A stretch of 64,000 nucleotides of DNA, from NCBI GenBank assembly GCA_024742405.1, contig JANSYP010000004.1, forward strand, positions 337,085 to 401,084, written 5' to 3'. Numbering within the stretch: the first letter of the stretch is position 1; every line of letters starts with the position of its first letter. The DNA comes from Paracoccaceae bacterium. Lineage in GTDB: Bacteria > Pseudomonadota > Alphaproteobacteria > Rhodobacterales > Rhodobacteraceae. The notes under the pieces were generated by a model that saw only the letters and a list, made by a program, of their open reading frames with translations, made no database searches and had not been told where the DNA came from. A program made the position numbers and the translations under genes. Shown piece by piece: positions 24,823-35,224 of this stretch.

Positions 24823-24849
24823 TTGGCACTCGCTCCGGCAGAGTGACAA
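24823..24849. promoter_or_regulatory. CIRCE element (HrcA operator) before groESL
   Basis: TTGGCACTC-N9-GAGTGACAA matches the CIRCE consensus TTAGCACTC-N9-GAGTGCTAA in 15 of 18 arm positions. The position, just after the promoter and 37 bases before groES, is that expected for repression by HrcA. Confidence 0.85.
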
Positions 24850-24885
24850 CACAGGGATAACCTACAGAGCTAAGGAGACTCTGAG

Positions 24886-25197
24886 ATGTCATTCAAACCA
24901 CTCCAAGACCGTGTACTGGTTCGCCGCGTCGAAGGCGAAGAGAAGACCAAGGGTGGTCTGATCATCCCCGACAATGCCAAGGAAAAACCCGCAGAGGGCC
25001 TCGTGGTATCCTGCGGCGACGGCGCCCGCAAGGACAGCGGCGAGCTGATCGAGATGTCGGTCAAGCCCGGCGACAAGATCCTGTTCGGCAAATGGTCGGG
25101 GACCGAAGTTTCGATCAACGGCGAAGAGCTGCTGATCATGAAGGAAAGCGATATCCTCGGCATCATTGAGGACGAGGCCGCCGCCGCCGCTGCCTGA
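24886..25197 (+). CDS. groES: Co-chaperonin GroES
   Basis: The 103-residue lid of the GroEL folding chamber. It begins [20 protein letters not shown]; the mobile loop [10 protein letters not shown] and the roof region are visible. It ends in a run of Ala after the conserved ESDILGIIE segment, giving a slightly long C-terminus (EDEAAAAAA). AAGGAG precedes the start. groEL follows after 59 bases. Control is by CIRCE and an RpoH-like promoter. Confidence 0.98.
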   Translation: MSFKPLQDRVLVRRVEGEEKTKGGLIIPDNAKEKPAEGLVVSCGDGARKDSGELIEMSVKPGDKILFGKWSGTEVSINGEELLIMKESDILGIIEDEAAAAAA

Positions 25198-25250
25198 GAG
25201 GCAACTGCGCAGGTTATTTCTTTCCCAAATCCCAATTCCTGAGGGAGTAA

Positions 25251-26900
<1,650 letters not shown>

Positions 26901-26932
26901 TCATCGCCATCCGGCTTTGGATGTTTACGGAA

Positions 26933-26959
26933 GGGGCGGTCCATCGGGCCGCCCCTTTT
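26933..26959 (+). terminator. Rho-independent terminator of groESL
   Basis: Stem GGGGCGG/CCGCCCC (26933-26939, 26949-26955) followed by TTTT, 32 bases after the groEL stop. Confidence 0.85.
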
Positions 26960-26988
26960 CTTGTGCCTGCCTGCGAGGAGTGTTCGGA

Positions 26989-27384
26989 ATGTCAGCCAAG
27001 GATCCGCGCCGTGCCATCCTGTTGCGGGTGCCGCCCGCGCTGCGCCCGGCGCTGCGGCAGGTACGGGCGCACCAGCGCCGCCCGAGCACGGCGAACGCCC
27101 TGCGCCATCTGGTCATTCTGGGCCTGCAGGCTCTGGTCCTGGCACGGGTAGCGGACCAGCCCGCCGCGGGGCGGCTGCTGCGGCTGCAACTCGATCCGCG
27201 TACGCGCGCCCGGGTCGCAGCCCTTGCGGCGGCCCATGGGCTGTCATCCGCCAGCGTCGTTTTGTGCCTCGCCGCGGAAGCGGCAGCCACCATGCCGCTG
27301 GACAGATCTACGCCGGCCCCGCTACCATCTGCAGAGCGCGGCGGGCCGGGGTCCCAGACCGCGCAGCCGACAGACCGAATTTGA
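26989..27384 (+). CDS. Hypothetical protein with two ribbon-helix-helix-like halves
   Basis: A 131-residue basic protein of unknown function. GAGGAG lies eight bases before the ATG at 26989, and codon use fits the neighbours, so I think it is real. Residues 9-50 (strand ILLRVP, helix ALRPALRQVRAHQ, turn RPST, helix ANALRHLVILGLQ) and 62-99 (strand RLLRLQL, helix PRTRARVAALAAAHG, turn SS, helix ASVVLCLAAEA) both have the strand-helix-helix spacing of ribbon-helix-helix DNA-binding proteins. The last 30 residues are disordered. The assignment is inferred from pattern only. It follows the groESL terminator and precedes a GNAT gene by 22 bases. Confidence 0.5.
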   Translation: MSAKDPRRAILLRVPPALRPALRQVRAHQRRPSTANALRHLVILGLQALVLARVADQPAAGRLLRLQLDPRTRARVAALAAAHGLSSASVVLCLAAEAAATMPLDRSTPAPLPSAERGGPGSQTAQPTDRI

Positions 27385-27406
27385 ATGCACTCCCGAAAGC
27401 AAAGCC

Positions 27407-27892
27407 GTGATCACGATCCGCAATGTCGCCCCTGAGGATGCGACAGCCATCTCCATCCTCCTCGTCACTGCCTTTGACCAACCCAACGAATCCCGCCTGA
27501 TCGATGCGCTGCGCGCCGAGGGCAGCGTCGCCCATGAACTCGTGGCGCTTCGCGATGGCGAGATCATCGGCCATGCCTGCCTGTCACATCTGCGCCGGCC
27601 CGAGGGCTGGCTGGCGCTGGGACCGGTCAGCGTGCGGATGGATCTGCAGGGGCAGGGCTATGGCGCGGAACTGATCCGCTATGGGCTGGACGCGGCGCGC
27701 CAGAACCATGCCAAGGCGGTCGTGGTGGTGGGCGATCCGCTCTATCACCACCGGTTCGGCTTTGTCTTCGACGGTCCGGCGGAGCTGAGCTCGCCCTACC
27801 CCGCGCAATATACCGGGCTCTACCCGATCGCGCCGGAGACGGCGGTGGCGCGCGTCGAACTGGTTTATCCGGTTCCCTTCGCCGAAGTATGA
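27407..27892 (+). CDS. GNAT N-acetyltransferase (YhbS-like)
   Basis: A 161-residue GNAT enzyme. The acetyl-CoA loop is in VRMDLQGQGYGAELIRYGL, preceded by the strand WLALGPVSV; VVVVGDPLYHHRFGF is typical of the YhbS subgroup. The start is a GTG at 27407, chosen because the domain begins with its first strand ITIRNVAPED; no good ATG is available. The stop overlaps the next start (ATGA). The substrate is unknown; YhbS-like proteins have been linked to small-molecule or protein acetylation. Confidence 0.85.
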   Translation: MITIRNVAPEDATAISILLVTAFDQPNESRLIDALRAEGSVAHELVALRDGEIIGHACLSHLRRPEGWLALGPVSVRMDLQGQGYGAELIRYGLDAARQNHAKAVVVVGDPLYHHRFGFVFDGPAELSSPYPAQYTGLYPIAPETAVARVELVYPVPFAEV

Positions 27893-28743
27893 CACTCCGC
27901 CTGCTGCCCCCGCTCATCGTGGTGCTGATCGCATTCGCGGCCAATTCGGTGCTCAACCGCATGGCGCTGGCCGAGACGGCGACCGGGCCGGCGAGCTTTG
28001 CCGCGCTGCGGCTGGCCTCGGGCGCGCTGGTGCTGGGACTGCTGGTCGCGGCACGCACCGGGACCCGACCGAGCCGGGCCGATCTGCGGGGCAGCGTCGG
28101 GCCGGCGCTGGCGCTGCTGACTTACATGCTCTTCTTTTCCTTCGCTTATCTGAGCCTCGATGCGGGGATCGGGGCGCTGATCCTGTTCGGGGGCGTGCAG
28201 GTGACGATGTTCGCCGGCGCGCTTCTGGCCGGTGAGGCGATGCCGCAGCGCCGCTGGCTGGGCGCAGGGCTGGCCTTTGGCGGGCTGGCCTATCTGCTCT
28301 GGCCGGAGGGCGCCCATGCGCCGGCGCTGCTGGGCTCGGTGATGATGCTGGCGGCGGCGGCGGGCTGGGGGATCTATTCGCTCCAGGGCCGGTCGCGGTC
28401 CGATCCGCTGCTGAGCACGGCGCTTGCCTTTGCGCTGGCGCTGCCGGCGAGTGTGCTTCTGTGGGCGGTCCTGCGCGACGGGATGGACGCGCGAGGCGCG
28501 GTGCTGGCGGTGCTGTCGGGCGGGGTGACCTCGGCGCTGGGCTATGCGCTCTGGTACAGGTTGCTGCCATCGATGGCGGCGAGCACCGCCGGTGTCGCGC
28601 AGCTCACGGTGCCGGTGATCGCGCTGTTGGGCGGGATGTTGTTGCTGGCCGAGCCGGTCACGCTGCGCTTTGTCATCGCCGCGGTGCTGGTGCTGGGGGG
28701 CGTCGGCTGGGCGCTGGTGCCGCCGCGCGTGCCTGTGCGCTGA
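27889..28743 (+). CDS. EamA/DMT-family transporter
   Basis: A 284-residue protein with ten hydrophobic segments formed by two EamA halves, of the drug/metabolite transporter superfamily. The N-terminal half includes NSVLNRMALAETATGPASFA and the second half SALGYALWYRLLPSMAASTAGV, a typical EamA repeat ending. Likely an exporter of amino acids or other small metabolites; the substrate is not readable. ATGA overlap with the GNAT gene indicates co-translation. Confidence 0.88.
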   Translation: MTLRLLPPLIVVLIAFAANSVLNRMALAETATGPASFAALRLASGALVLGLLVAARTGTRPSRADLRGSVGPALALLTYMLFFSFAYLSLDAGIGALILFGGVQVTMFAGALLAGEAMPQRRWLGAGLAFGGLAYLLWPEGAHAPALLGSVMMLAAAAGWGIYSLQGRSRSDPLLSTALAFALALPASVLLWAVLRDGMDARGAVLAVLSGGVTSALGYALWYRLLPSMAASTAGVAQLTVPVIALLGGMLLLAEPVTLRFVIAAVLVLGGVGWALVPPRVPVR

Positions 28744-28763
28744 CCGGGGCGCCGACCGGGTGG

Positions 28764-29213
28764 TCAGGGCGGGGCGATCCGCTCCAGCCCGCTCAATGTC
28801 ACCAGCGCTGCGGAACCAAAGGCGACCTCCGCAAGCCGGTCGGGCTTCAGCCGCAGATCGGGGAGCGTCGCGCGGGGCACGAAGCGCTGCTCGGTCACCA
28901 CGCCGGCGGGATCGGTCCAGGGCCCGGCGGGCGGCGGCGCCGTGAGCCGGGCACGGAAGAACAGATCGACCTGGTGAAAGCCGCGGTCCGGGTCGTGAAA
29001 CTCGTTGATCAGGCAGAGCGCGCCGACCGAGATGGCGCAGCCTGTCTCCTCATGGACCTCGCGGACGAGATTGTCGGTCAGGCTTGCGCCCGCATCGACA
29101 CCGCCGCCCGGCGCGCACCACAGATCGCTGATCCCGCCGGGATAGGCATTGACCAGCAGGAGCCGCCCGTTCTCCACGATCACGGCGCGGACGGCGAGCC
29201 GGGGTCTGCTCAC
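28764..29213 (-). CDS. NUDIX hydrolase
   Basis: A 149-residue NUDIX-fold protein. The Nudix box reads GGGVDAGASLTDNLVREVHEETG, in which the G-x5-E-x7-REUXEEXGU pattern has Ala or Ser at the first Glu (GASLTDNLVREVHEETG retains REVHEETG). It probably hydrolyses a nucleoside diphosphate derivative. The start overlaps the stop of purK (29210-29213, ATGA), so it is the third gene of a purE-purK-nudix unit, in which a house-cleaning or purine-related role would be natural. Confidence 0.85.
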   Translation of the reverse strand: MSRPRLAVRAVIVENGRLLLVNAYPGGISDLWCAPGGGVDAGASLTDNLVREVHEETGCAISVGALCLINEFHDPDRGFHQVDLFFRARLTAPPPAGPWTDPAGVVTEQRFVPRATLPDLRLKPDRLAEVAFGSAALVTLSGLERIAPP

Positions 29214-30289
29214 CCGGCCGGTCCAGTGATCCGGTTCACATGGCCCATCTTGCGGCCCGGGCGGGTCTCGGCCTTGCCATAGAGATGGAGTGCGGTGGCG
29301 GGCTCGGACCGGAGCCCTGCCAGACGGTCCATATCGTCGCCGATGAGGTTCTCCATCGTCACGTCGCTGTGGCGCGTGCCGTCGCCGAGCGGCCAGCCTG
29401 CCACGGCGCGGATATGTTGTTCGAACTGGCAGATGGTGCAGCCGTTCTGGGTCCAGTGGCCGGAATTGTGCACCCTCGGCGCGATCTCGTTGACGATGAG
29501 GCCGCCGGGCGTGACGAAGAGCTCCACCCCCAACACACCGATATAGTCGAGCGCGTTCAGGATCTTGCCGGTGAGCAGTACCGCGTCCGTGCGCTGGGCG
29601 ACGCTGAGCCGGGCAGGGATGGTGGTGGTGCGCAGGATGCCGCCCTCGTGGACATTCTCGCCGGGGTCGAAACAGGCGATGGCGCCGTCGAGACCGCGGG
29701 CGCCTATGACGGAGACCTCACGTTCGAACGCGACATGGCCTTCGGCGATTGCGGCGGCGCCCTGCAGGCTGGCGAGTGCGGCTTCGGCGACGTCTGGGTC
29801 CGCGATGCGCGCCTGGCCCTTGCCGTCATAACCGAAGCGGCGGGTTTTCAGGATCGCGGGGACACCGGTTTCGGCGAGTGCGCCGTCCAGATCACCCGGC
29901 CCGTCGATGGGGGCGAACGGCGCGGTGGCGAGGCCGAGGTCGCGCAGGAAACGTTTCTCGGTCAGCCGGTCCTGGGAGACTTCCAGCGCGCGGCGGCCGG
30001 GACGGATCTGGCGTGCGGCCCCCAGCCGGTCGAGCGTGCCGGTGGGGATGTTTTCGAACTCGTAGGTGATGACGTCGACGGAGGCCGCGAAAGCGTCGAG
30101 GGCCGCGGCGTCGTCCCAGGCGGCAGTGGTCGCACTGTCGGCGACCTGGGCCGCGGGTCCGCTTGCGGCGGCGGGGTCGTAGATATGGGCGCGCAGGCCG
30201 AGGCGCGCGGCGGCGAGAGCGAGCATCCGGCCGAGCTGTCCGCCGCCCAGAATGCCGATGGCCGCGCCCGGGGCGAGCGGGTCACTCAT
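29210..30289 (-). CDS. purK: 5-(carboxyamino)imidazole ribonucleotide synthase
   Basis: PurK makes N5-CAIR from AIR, bicarbonate and ATP in purine synthesis. The 359-residue protein has the N-terminal [16 protein letters not shown] nucleotide-like motif, the ATP-grasp core ([24 protein letters not shown]) and the ending with [14 protein letters not shown]. The ATG at 30289 begins the homologous region; the frame is open further upstream only through purE in another frame. Its start overlaps the end of purE by eight bases, so the two are coupled. Confidence 0.96.
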   Translation of the reverse strand: MSDPLAPGAAIGILGGGQLGRMLALAAARLGLRAHIYDPAAASGPAAQVADSATTAAWDDAAALDAFAASVDVITYEFENIPTGTLDRLGAARQIRPGRRALEVSQDRLTEKRFLRDLGLATAPFAPIDGPGDLDGALAETGVPAILKTRRFGYDGKGQARIADPDVAEAALASLQGAAAIAEGHVAFEREVSVIGARGLDGAIACFDPGENVHEGGILRTTTIPARLSVAQRTDAVLLTGKILNALDYIGVLGVELFVTPGGLIVNEIAPRVHNSGHWTQNGCTICQFEQHIRAVAGWPLGDGTRHSDVTMENLIGDDMDRLAGLRSEPATALHLYGKAETRPGRKMGHVNRITGPAG

Positions 30290-30764
30290 CCTTGGGGGCC
30301 TCCGGGATGCTGTCGCTGAGCGCGCTGCGCCATGCGTCGAGCCGGTCGGCCAAGGCGGGGTCCGAGAGCGCGAGGATGCCAGCGGCCATGAGCCCGGCAT
30401 TGGCGGCACCCGGTTCGCCGATGGCCATGGTCGCGACGGGGTAGCCGCGGGGCATCTGGACGATGGAATAGAGTGAATCGACGCCTGAGAGCGCACGGGT
30501 CTGGACAGGCACGCCGATCACGGGGATGCGGGTCTTGGAGGCCATCATGCCGGGCAGATGCGCCGCCCCGCCGGCGCCCGCGATGATGCATTTCAGTCCG
30601 CGTTCGGCCGCGGTCCGGCCATAGTCCCAGAGCCGGTCCGGGGTGCGGTGGGCCGAGACGATGCGCGCCTCGTGGGCGACGCCGAGCTCATCGAGGATCT
30701 CGGCGGCCTTTCGCAGGGTGGGCCAGTCGGACTGGCTGCCCATGATGATGCCGACGTCTGCCAT
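30282..30764 (-). CDS. purE: N5-carboxyaminoimidazole ribonucleotide mutase
   Basis: PurE (class I) converts N5-CAIR to CAIR, the step after PurK. At 160 residues it has the standard length. Motifs are GSQSDWPT (about 8-15), SAHRTPDRL and [10 protein letters not shown], followed by [25 protein letters not shown] (given in pieces). The ATG at 30764 starts the conserved region. It is first in the purE-purK-nudix unit. Confidence 0.97.
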   Translation of the reverse strand: MADVGIIMGSQSDWPTLRKAAEILDELGVAHEARIVSAHRTPDRLWDYGRTAAERGLKCIIAGAGGAAHLPGMMASKTRIPVIGVPVQTRALSGVDSLYSIVQMPRGYPVATMAIGEPGAANAGLMAAGILALSDPALADRLDAWRSALSDSIPEAPKDE

Positions 30765-30967
30765 CTCTTCGGCCTCGCTTGCCGGGGGATCCGCGGCCCG
30801 CTGCCGCAGAGGAAGCGGTGTTATAGCGATTGGCGAAGGCGAGGCAATGGCGGCGCGCGCCAACGGGCGGACAGGGGGGTGGGCGCGTTGGAGCGGCCCG
30901 GCCGAGAGGTTGCCCGGTGCGGTCGAGGAGGCGCGCTGCGGATCGGCGACGCGCAGGACGTCGGGGC

Positions 30968-31186
30968 TCAGGCGATGATGTCGGGCGTCAGCCGGTCCTC
31001 GATCTGCCGGATACGGTCGCGCAGCTGGAGTTTCTGCTTTTTCAGCCGCCGCAGGGTGAGCTGATCGGCGCGGCCCGTATCCTCGAGCGCGTGGATGGCA
31101 TCGTCCAGATCACGATGTTCGCGCTGCATGACCTTAAGCTCGACGCGGAGCACTTCCTGGCTGTCCATCTCGAACTTTGCGTTCAT
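30968..31186 (-). CDS. YdcH family protein (DUF465)
   Basis: A 72-residue, highly charged helical protein. The pattern [12 protein letters not shown]... [20 protein letters not shown] is the DUF465/YdcH coiled-coil hairpin. Function is not established; the family is small and widespread in proteobacteria. It stands alone, divergent from the Hsp20 gene, with about 170 bases between. Confidence 0.88.
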   Translation of the reverse strand: MNAKFEMDSQEVLRVELKVMQREHRDLDDAIHALEDTGRADQLTLRRLKKQKLQLRDRIRQIEDRLTPDIIA

Positions 31187-31358
31187 GGAAATCTGGATCC
31201 CTCACCCGTAACCAAGGCGTGAAACCTAGCAAAACCGCTTCAAGCTGCAAAGAGATTTCGAAGGCGATTTCTTGTAAGTGCCATCTATCGCCACCATGTT
31301 TCCTGTGAGGGGTGCCTCAAGGGGCCCCGCACACAGTCGCTTGTTCAAGGACGTGTCG

Positions 31359-31778
31359 ATGACGAAACTGACTTTGGGTGCCCACCCCTATCTGCTGGGC
31401 TTTGATCAGCTTGAGCGTCTCGTCGAGCGCACCGCAAAGAGCGGGAATGAGGGCTATCCGCCCTACAATATCGAACAGACGAGCGAGACATCCTATCGCA
31501 TCACCCTCGCGGTGGCAGGATTTCGCGAGGGCGACCTGGATATCACCGTGGAGGACCGCCAGCTGGTGATCCGCGGCGCCCAGGCCGAAGAGGCCGGCGA
31601 CCGGGTGTACCTGCATCGCGGGATCGCAGCGCGGCAATTCCAGCGCAGCTTCGTTCTGGCCGAAGGGGTCGAGGTCGAGGCCGCACAGCTCGAAAACGGC
31701 CTGCTGCATGTCGATTTGCGCAGATCCGCCCCGGAAACCGTATTGCAGCGTATCGAAATCAAGACGGGAGAGGCATGA
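31359..31778 (+). CDS. Hsp20/alpha-crystallin small heat-shock protein
   Basis: A 139-residue IbpA-like holdase. The alpha-crystallin domain runs from about residue 30 (PPYNIEQTSETSYRITLAVAGF) to 125, including DLDITVEDRQLVIRG and the GIAARQFQRSFVLAEGVEV strand; the A-x-x-x-n-G-L motif is ENGLLHVDL. It binds unfolding proteins in the cytoplasm. The ATG at 31359 is preceded by CAAGGA. A CTTG at 31271 and CCATGTTTC about 19 bases later could be a weak RpoH promoter. The stop overlaps the next start (ATGATG). Confidence 0.93.
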   Translation: MTKLTLGAHPYLLGFDQLERLVERTAKSGNEGYPPYNIEQTSETSYRITLAVAGFREGDLDITVEDRQLVIRGAQAEEAGDRVYLHRGIAARQFQRSFVLAEGVEVEAAQLENGLLHVDLRRSAPETVLQRIEIKTGEA

Positions 31779-32017
31779 TGGACCAGAAATTCAGCCCCGA
31801 CACATCGCAAGAGGCCGAAAACGCGCGCCAGATCGTCTATGTGCGCCCGGTCAGCCCCGATGATTTGCCCGACGAATTGCGTGCCCAGGCCGAAGGGATC
31901 ACGGATCTCTATGCTGTGCATGCGCCCGACGGGCAGCGGCTCGCGCTGGTGCAGGACCGCAAGCTTGCCTTCACCCTGGCGCGGCGCAACAACTTTGCGC
32001 CCGTGTCGGTGCACTGA
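31775..32017 (+). CDS. DUF1150 family protein
   Basis: An 80-residue protein with the DUF1150 pattern: IVYVRPVSPDDLPDEL, LYAVHAPDGQRLALVQDR, and the conserved ending FTLARRNNFAPVSVH. The function is unknown, but the family typically follows a small heat-shock gene in alphaproteobacteria, as here with an ATGA overlap. ATG at 31775 or 31778 can serve as start. It may assist or regulate the sHsp. Confidence 0.9.
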   Translation: MMDQKFSPDTSQEAENARQIVYVRPVSPDDLPDELRAQAEGITDLYAVHAPDGQRLALVQDRKLAFTLARRNNFAPVSVH

Positions 32018-32095
32018 CCTCCTTCCGTCCGGTACCTCGTTCCAATGCATCGTTCGGATGCGCCCAGCAGCCTTAAGCTATCGTATGATGTGACC

Positions 32096-32135
32096 GCGCC
32101 CGCGGGCTCCCCCATCTGGAGGGTCCCGCGGGCGC
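32096..32135. terminator. Strong hairpin after the Hsp20-DUF1150 operon
   Basis: A perfect 11-bp inverted repeat GCGCCCGCGGG/CCCGCGGGCGC (32096-32106, 32125-32135), with CTCC/GGAG extending the stem inside. No T tract follows, so it may be a transcript-stabilising hairpin or an atypical terminator, shared with the convergent gene at 32233. Confidence 0.55.
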
Positions 32136-32232
32136 AGCCCATTCAAGAGCGGGCAAACTGAAAAGACGCCCTGGTCGGGTTCATGATGCCGGCACGCCCC
32201 CCGCGGGCCGGGTCGGTTTGCCCCGGGCCTCC

Positions 32233-32574
32233 TTAGCGGATCGTCCCTTCGACCGGCGGAATGTCCAGTTCCGGTGTGGGGATCTCCGCCTGGGGCAGGT
32301 CGCCGACATCGACCGGGGGGCCCAGAAGCTCGTTGAGATAGTCCAGCAGGCTCGTCCCGGCGGGCGACAGCGCTTCGGGCGAGGTCGGCGTTTCGAGGGG
32401 GGTGGCCTCCAGCGGCGCGGAGTCCAGTGGTGCGATCAGCTCCCCCATGTCGCAGTCCGGATGGCAGTTCGAGAGCGACGGCGAGAGCGTCGCCGCCCCG
32501 GCCCCTGCCGCCCACAGCACCCCAACCGCTGCAATCGGCCAGGCGGACCGATATCGCAGCGGCCGGCCGGTCAC
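32233..32574 (-). CDS. Small secreted hypothetical protein
   Basis: A 113-residue protein with a signal peptide (about residues 1-28, ending AAGAGAA). The mature part is short, Pro-rich and acidic, with one Cys pair in SNCHPDCDMG and a repetitive APLDSAPLEATPLETP stretch that looks disordered. I do not recognise a family. It lies 36 bases after trxB on the same strand and may be its operon partner; the two Cys could relate to thiol chemistry, but that is only a guess. Confidence 0.6.
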   Translation of the reverse strand: MTGRPLRYRSAWPIAAVGVLWAAGAGAATLSPSLSNCHPDCDMGELIAPLDSAPLEATPLETPTSPEALSPAGTSLLDYLNELLGPPVDVGDLPQAEIPTPELDIPPVEGTIR

Positions 32575-32610
32575 CGGGTTTCCCTTCGAGGGGCCGCGTT
32601 GTGCCGGGAT

Positions 32611-33591
32611 CTAGGCCGTCGCACGGGCCGCAACGGGGGTTTCGGGCGCGCTGGCCGTCTCGGCGAGATATTTTTCGGCCTCCAGCGCCGCCATGCACCC
32701 CATGCCCGCACTGGTCACCGCCTGGCGGTAGATATGGTCGGTCAGGTCGCCCGCCGCGAAGACGCCCGGGATCGAGGTCGCGGTACTGTCGGGCGCGGTG
32801 ACGACATAGCCGCCCGAGTGGGTTTCGAGCTGATCCTTGACCAGTTCGGAGGCCGGGGCGTGGCCGATGGCCGTAAAGAAGCCCGCGCAGGGCACGGTGC
32901 GGGTCTCGCCGCTGGTGACATGGCGCAGGATGACGCCCTCGACGCCGAGCGGGTCTTCGGTACCGATGATTTCCTCGACGGTATGGTCCCAGATCACCTC
33001 GACCTTGGGATTGTCGAAGAGGCGCTTTTGCAGGATCTTCTCGGCCCGCAGGCTGTCGCGCCGGTGCACGAGCGTGACCTTGGAGGCGAAGTTGGTCAGG
33101 AAGAGTGCTTCTTCGACGGCCGTGTTGCCGCCGCCGATCACGACGACATCCTTGCCGCGGTAGAAGAACCCGTCGCAGGTCGCGCAGGCCGAAACGCCGA
33201 AGCCCTTGAACTTCTCCTCTGATGGCAGCCCGAGCCATTTGGCCTGGGCGCCGGTGGCCAGGATCACCGCGTCCGCGGTGTAGGTGGTGCCGCTGTCGGC
33301 ATAGGCGGCGAAGGGGCGCGCGGACAGATCGAGCCGGTTGATATGGTCCGAGATCACTTCGGCCCCCATCTCGCGGGCGTGGGCCTCCATCCGGACCATC
33401 AGGTCGGGGCCCATGACGGAGCTGTCGCCGGGCCAGTTTTCCACGTCCGTGGTGATGGTGAGCTGCCCGCCGGGCTGGATGCCCTGCACCAGGATCGGCG
33501 AGAGCATTGCGCGGGCCGCATAGACCGCCGCTGTATAGCCGGCGGGTCCCGATCCGATGATCAGTGCCGGCGTGTGTCGTGTGGGCGCCAT
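32611..33591 (-). CDS. trxB: Thioredoxin reductase
   Basis: A 326-residue flavoprotein that reduces thioredoxin with NADPH. FAD motif [14 protein letters not shown] (about 14-27), redox-active CATC in [10 protein letters not shown] (about 140-149), NADPH motif [13 protein letters not shown] and the second FAD motif [10 protein letters not shown]. The ATG at 33591 begins the conserved region; AAGGGA precedes it. It is divergent from the Lrp-type regulator with 185 bases between, and possibly co-transcribed with the secreted hypothetical gene that follows. Confidence 0.97.
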   Translation of the reverse strand: MAPTRHTPALIIGSGPAGYTAAVYAARAMLSPILVQGIQPGGQLTITTDVENWPGDSSVMGPDLMVRMEAHAREMGAEVISDHINRLDLSARPFAAYADSGTTYTADAVILATGAQAKWLGLPSEEKFKGFGVSACATCDGFFYRGKDVVVIGGGNTAVEEALFLTNFASKVTLVHRRDSLRAEKILQKRLFDNPKVEVIWDHTVEEIIGTEDPLGVEGVILRHVTSGETRTVPCAGFFTAIGHAPASELVKDQLETHSGGYVVTAPDSTATSIPGVFAAGDLTDHIYRQAVTSAGMGCMAALEAEKYLAETASAPETPVAARATA

Positions 33592-33776
33592 TGGAGTGTC
33601 CCTTCTTCTGGTAGGCTCGACATAGTCCTTTGCCGAGACCTGCGAAACCCTGTCCGACAATGCCGGCGGATCGCAAAAGCGCGAGATTTTTTGCAAAGCC
33701 TCCGGGTGGTTCTTGAAAGAATATTGCGCGAGATGCCGCGACCGACTAGGGTCCGCTGAAAGTTCGGAGTATCCAC

Positions 33777-34277
33777 ATGGCAGGCGCAAAGCTCGATCCG
33801 ATTGATCGCAAGATCCTTGCGGAATTGCAGCGCGACGGACGCATGACGAATGTGGAGCTTGCCAAGCGCGTGGGCATCTCCGCGCCGCCCTGCCTGCGCC
33901 GGATGCGCACGCTCGAAGAGCAAGGCTATATCCGCGGCTACCACGCCGATGTCGATGTCCGCGAGCTCGGGTTCGAGGTTCTGGTCTTTGCCATGGTCGG
34001 GCTGCGCAGCCAGGCCGAGGCCGATCTGAGCGCGTTCGAGGAACAGTGCCGGAACTGGCCGCTCGTCCGCGAATGCCACATGCTGAACGGCGAGGTTGAC
34101 TTTATCCTGAAATGCGTGGCGCCGGATCTGTCGTCGTTCCAGAATTTCCTGACCGGCGATCTGACCGCGGCACCCAATGTCGGGAGCGTTAAGACTTCTT
34201 TAGTAATTCGTGCGGCCAAGAATGAAGCCGGCGTACCCTTTGAGGTTTTGGAGGACAGACTGAGCCAATCGGCTTGA
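33777..34277 (+). CDS. Lrp/AsnC family transcriptional regulator
   Basis: A 166-residue Lrp-type regulator. The helix-turn-helix is at about 8-60 ([40 protein letters not shown]) and the RAM ligand-binding domain follows, with [10 protein letters not shown] and [16 protein letters not shown]. It probably responds to an amino acid. It is divergent from trxB, an arrangement that I know from other Rhodobacterales, where this regulator is next to trxB. Confidence 0.93.
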   Translation: MAGAKLDPIDRKILAELQRDGRMTNVELAKRVGISAPPCLRRMRTLEEQGYIRGYHADVDVRELGFEVLVFAMVGLRSQAEADLSAFEEQCRNWPLVRECHMLNGEVDFILKCVAPDLSSFQNFLTGDLTAAPNVGSVKTSLVIRAAKNEAGVPFEVLEDRLSQSA

Positions 34278-34465
34278 TAGAATGAAAAAACGGCCGGGAG
34301 GTGCCGCACACCGCCCGACCGCGAACCACTTACTTTTACACAGAACTCGCTAATCTCACGAACAATACCGATATGGCTTCGGAAATGGATCGAAGCCATC
34401 GGCAGAAAAGCGCCTATTCGCGTAAAATGGAATCAGAATACGCTCCGACGTGGCGGAAAACCGCC

Positions 34466-35224
34466 TTATAGACGGATGAGTGAGATCAATCTGCCATAGT
34501 CTGCCTCTTTTTTGTGCACACTTCGGCGATATGAGAAGAATCTTTGGGGGTCAGAGTAGGTGCAGTGGCGTGTCCACTCCGCATGACTGATTCGCGCCTC
34601 GCGCAGCCGGTGGAGAATGAAGGCCGGAAGGTCGAAATGAAGACGGTCGCCGCTGCCGTTGGCAAAAAACCGCCCATTGACCTGATCTTCGGTCAGGAAG
34701 GTGTCGAGAAACTCCGGCCCGACCTCGTAGACGCGCTGGCTGATCGTCGGGCCGATCACGGCGTTGATCGCACCGCGGTCCGCGCCGAGCGTCTCCATCG
34801 CGTCCAGCGTCGCCTCCAGTACGCCGGCGAGCGCACCGCGCCAGCCGGCATGGGCCGCGCCGATCACGCCGGCCTCGGTGTCGGCGAAGAGCACCGGCGC
34901 GCAATCCGCGGTGAGCACCGACAGGACCAGATCCGGGGTGCGGGTCACGAGCGCATCCGCATCCGGCCAGGGCCGGTGGATCGGCGCATCCACGGTGATC
35001 GCGTGCGGGGAATGGGTCTGATTGATGCCCACTAGATGGTCCAGCGGGCTGCCCACGACATGGACCGCGCGGGCCCGGTTTATTTCGACGATATTGGCCT
35101 GATCCGACGAGCCATAGCCGCAGTTCAGCCCTTCGAAAATACCCGAAGACGCGCCACCCTTGCGGGTGAAGAAACCGTGGCGGAGAGGCGTCAGCGCATC
35201 GGCGGTGATCGTCTCTAGGGTCAT
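34466..35224 (-). CDS. pgeF: Peptidoglycan editing factor / laccase-domain protein (YfiH)
   Basis: A 252-residue protein of the DUF152/multicopper-like YfiH family. PgeF of Escherichia coli hydrolyses mis-incorporated UDP-MurNAc-L-Ser; related proteins have been described as purine nucleoside phosphorylases or polyphenol oxidases. Conserved motifs are GFFTRKGGASSG, VGINQTHS, LTADCAPVLF (Cys-His site) and GAAHAGWRGAL. The start overlaps the stop of the upstream methyltransferase gene by four bases (ATGA), so it is the third gene of the lgt unit. Both Lgt and PgeF act on envelope quality, which fits the grouping. Confidence 0.93.
   Translation of the reverse strand: MTLETITADALTPLRHGFFTRKGGASSGIFEGLNCGYGSSDQANIVEINRARAVHVVGSPLDHLVGINQTHSPHAITVDAPIHRPWPDADALVTRTPDLVLSVLTADCAPVLFADTEAGVIGAAHAGWRGALAGVLEATLDAMETLGADRGAINAVIGPTISQRVYEVGPEFLDTFLTEDQVNGRFFANGSGDRLHFDLPAFILHRLREARISHAEWTRHCTYSDPQRFFSYRRSVHKKEADYGRLISLIRL

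Noticed and set aside
29210..30863. Upstream extensions of purK and purE
   Set aside because: The extra N-terminal residues would be read from the neighbouring gene in another frame or from non-coding sequence; the conserved proteins begin at 30289 and 30764.
34278..34465. An imperfect hairpin (CGGCCGGG / CCCGACCG) after the Lrp gene as a terminator
   Set aside because: The stem has a mismatch, the loop is long and no T tract follows on either strand.
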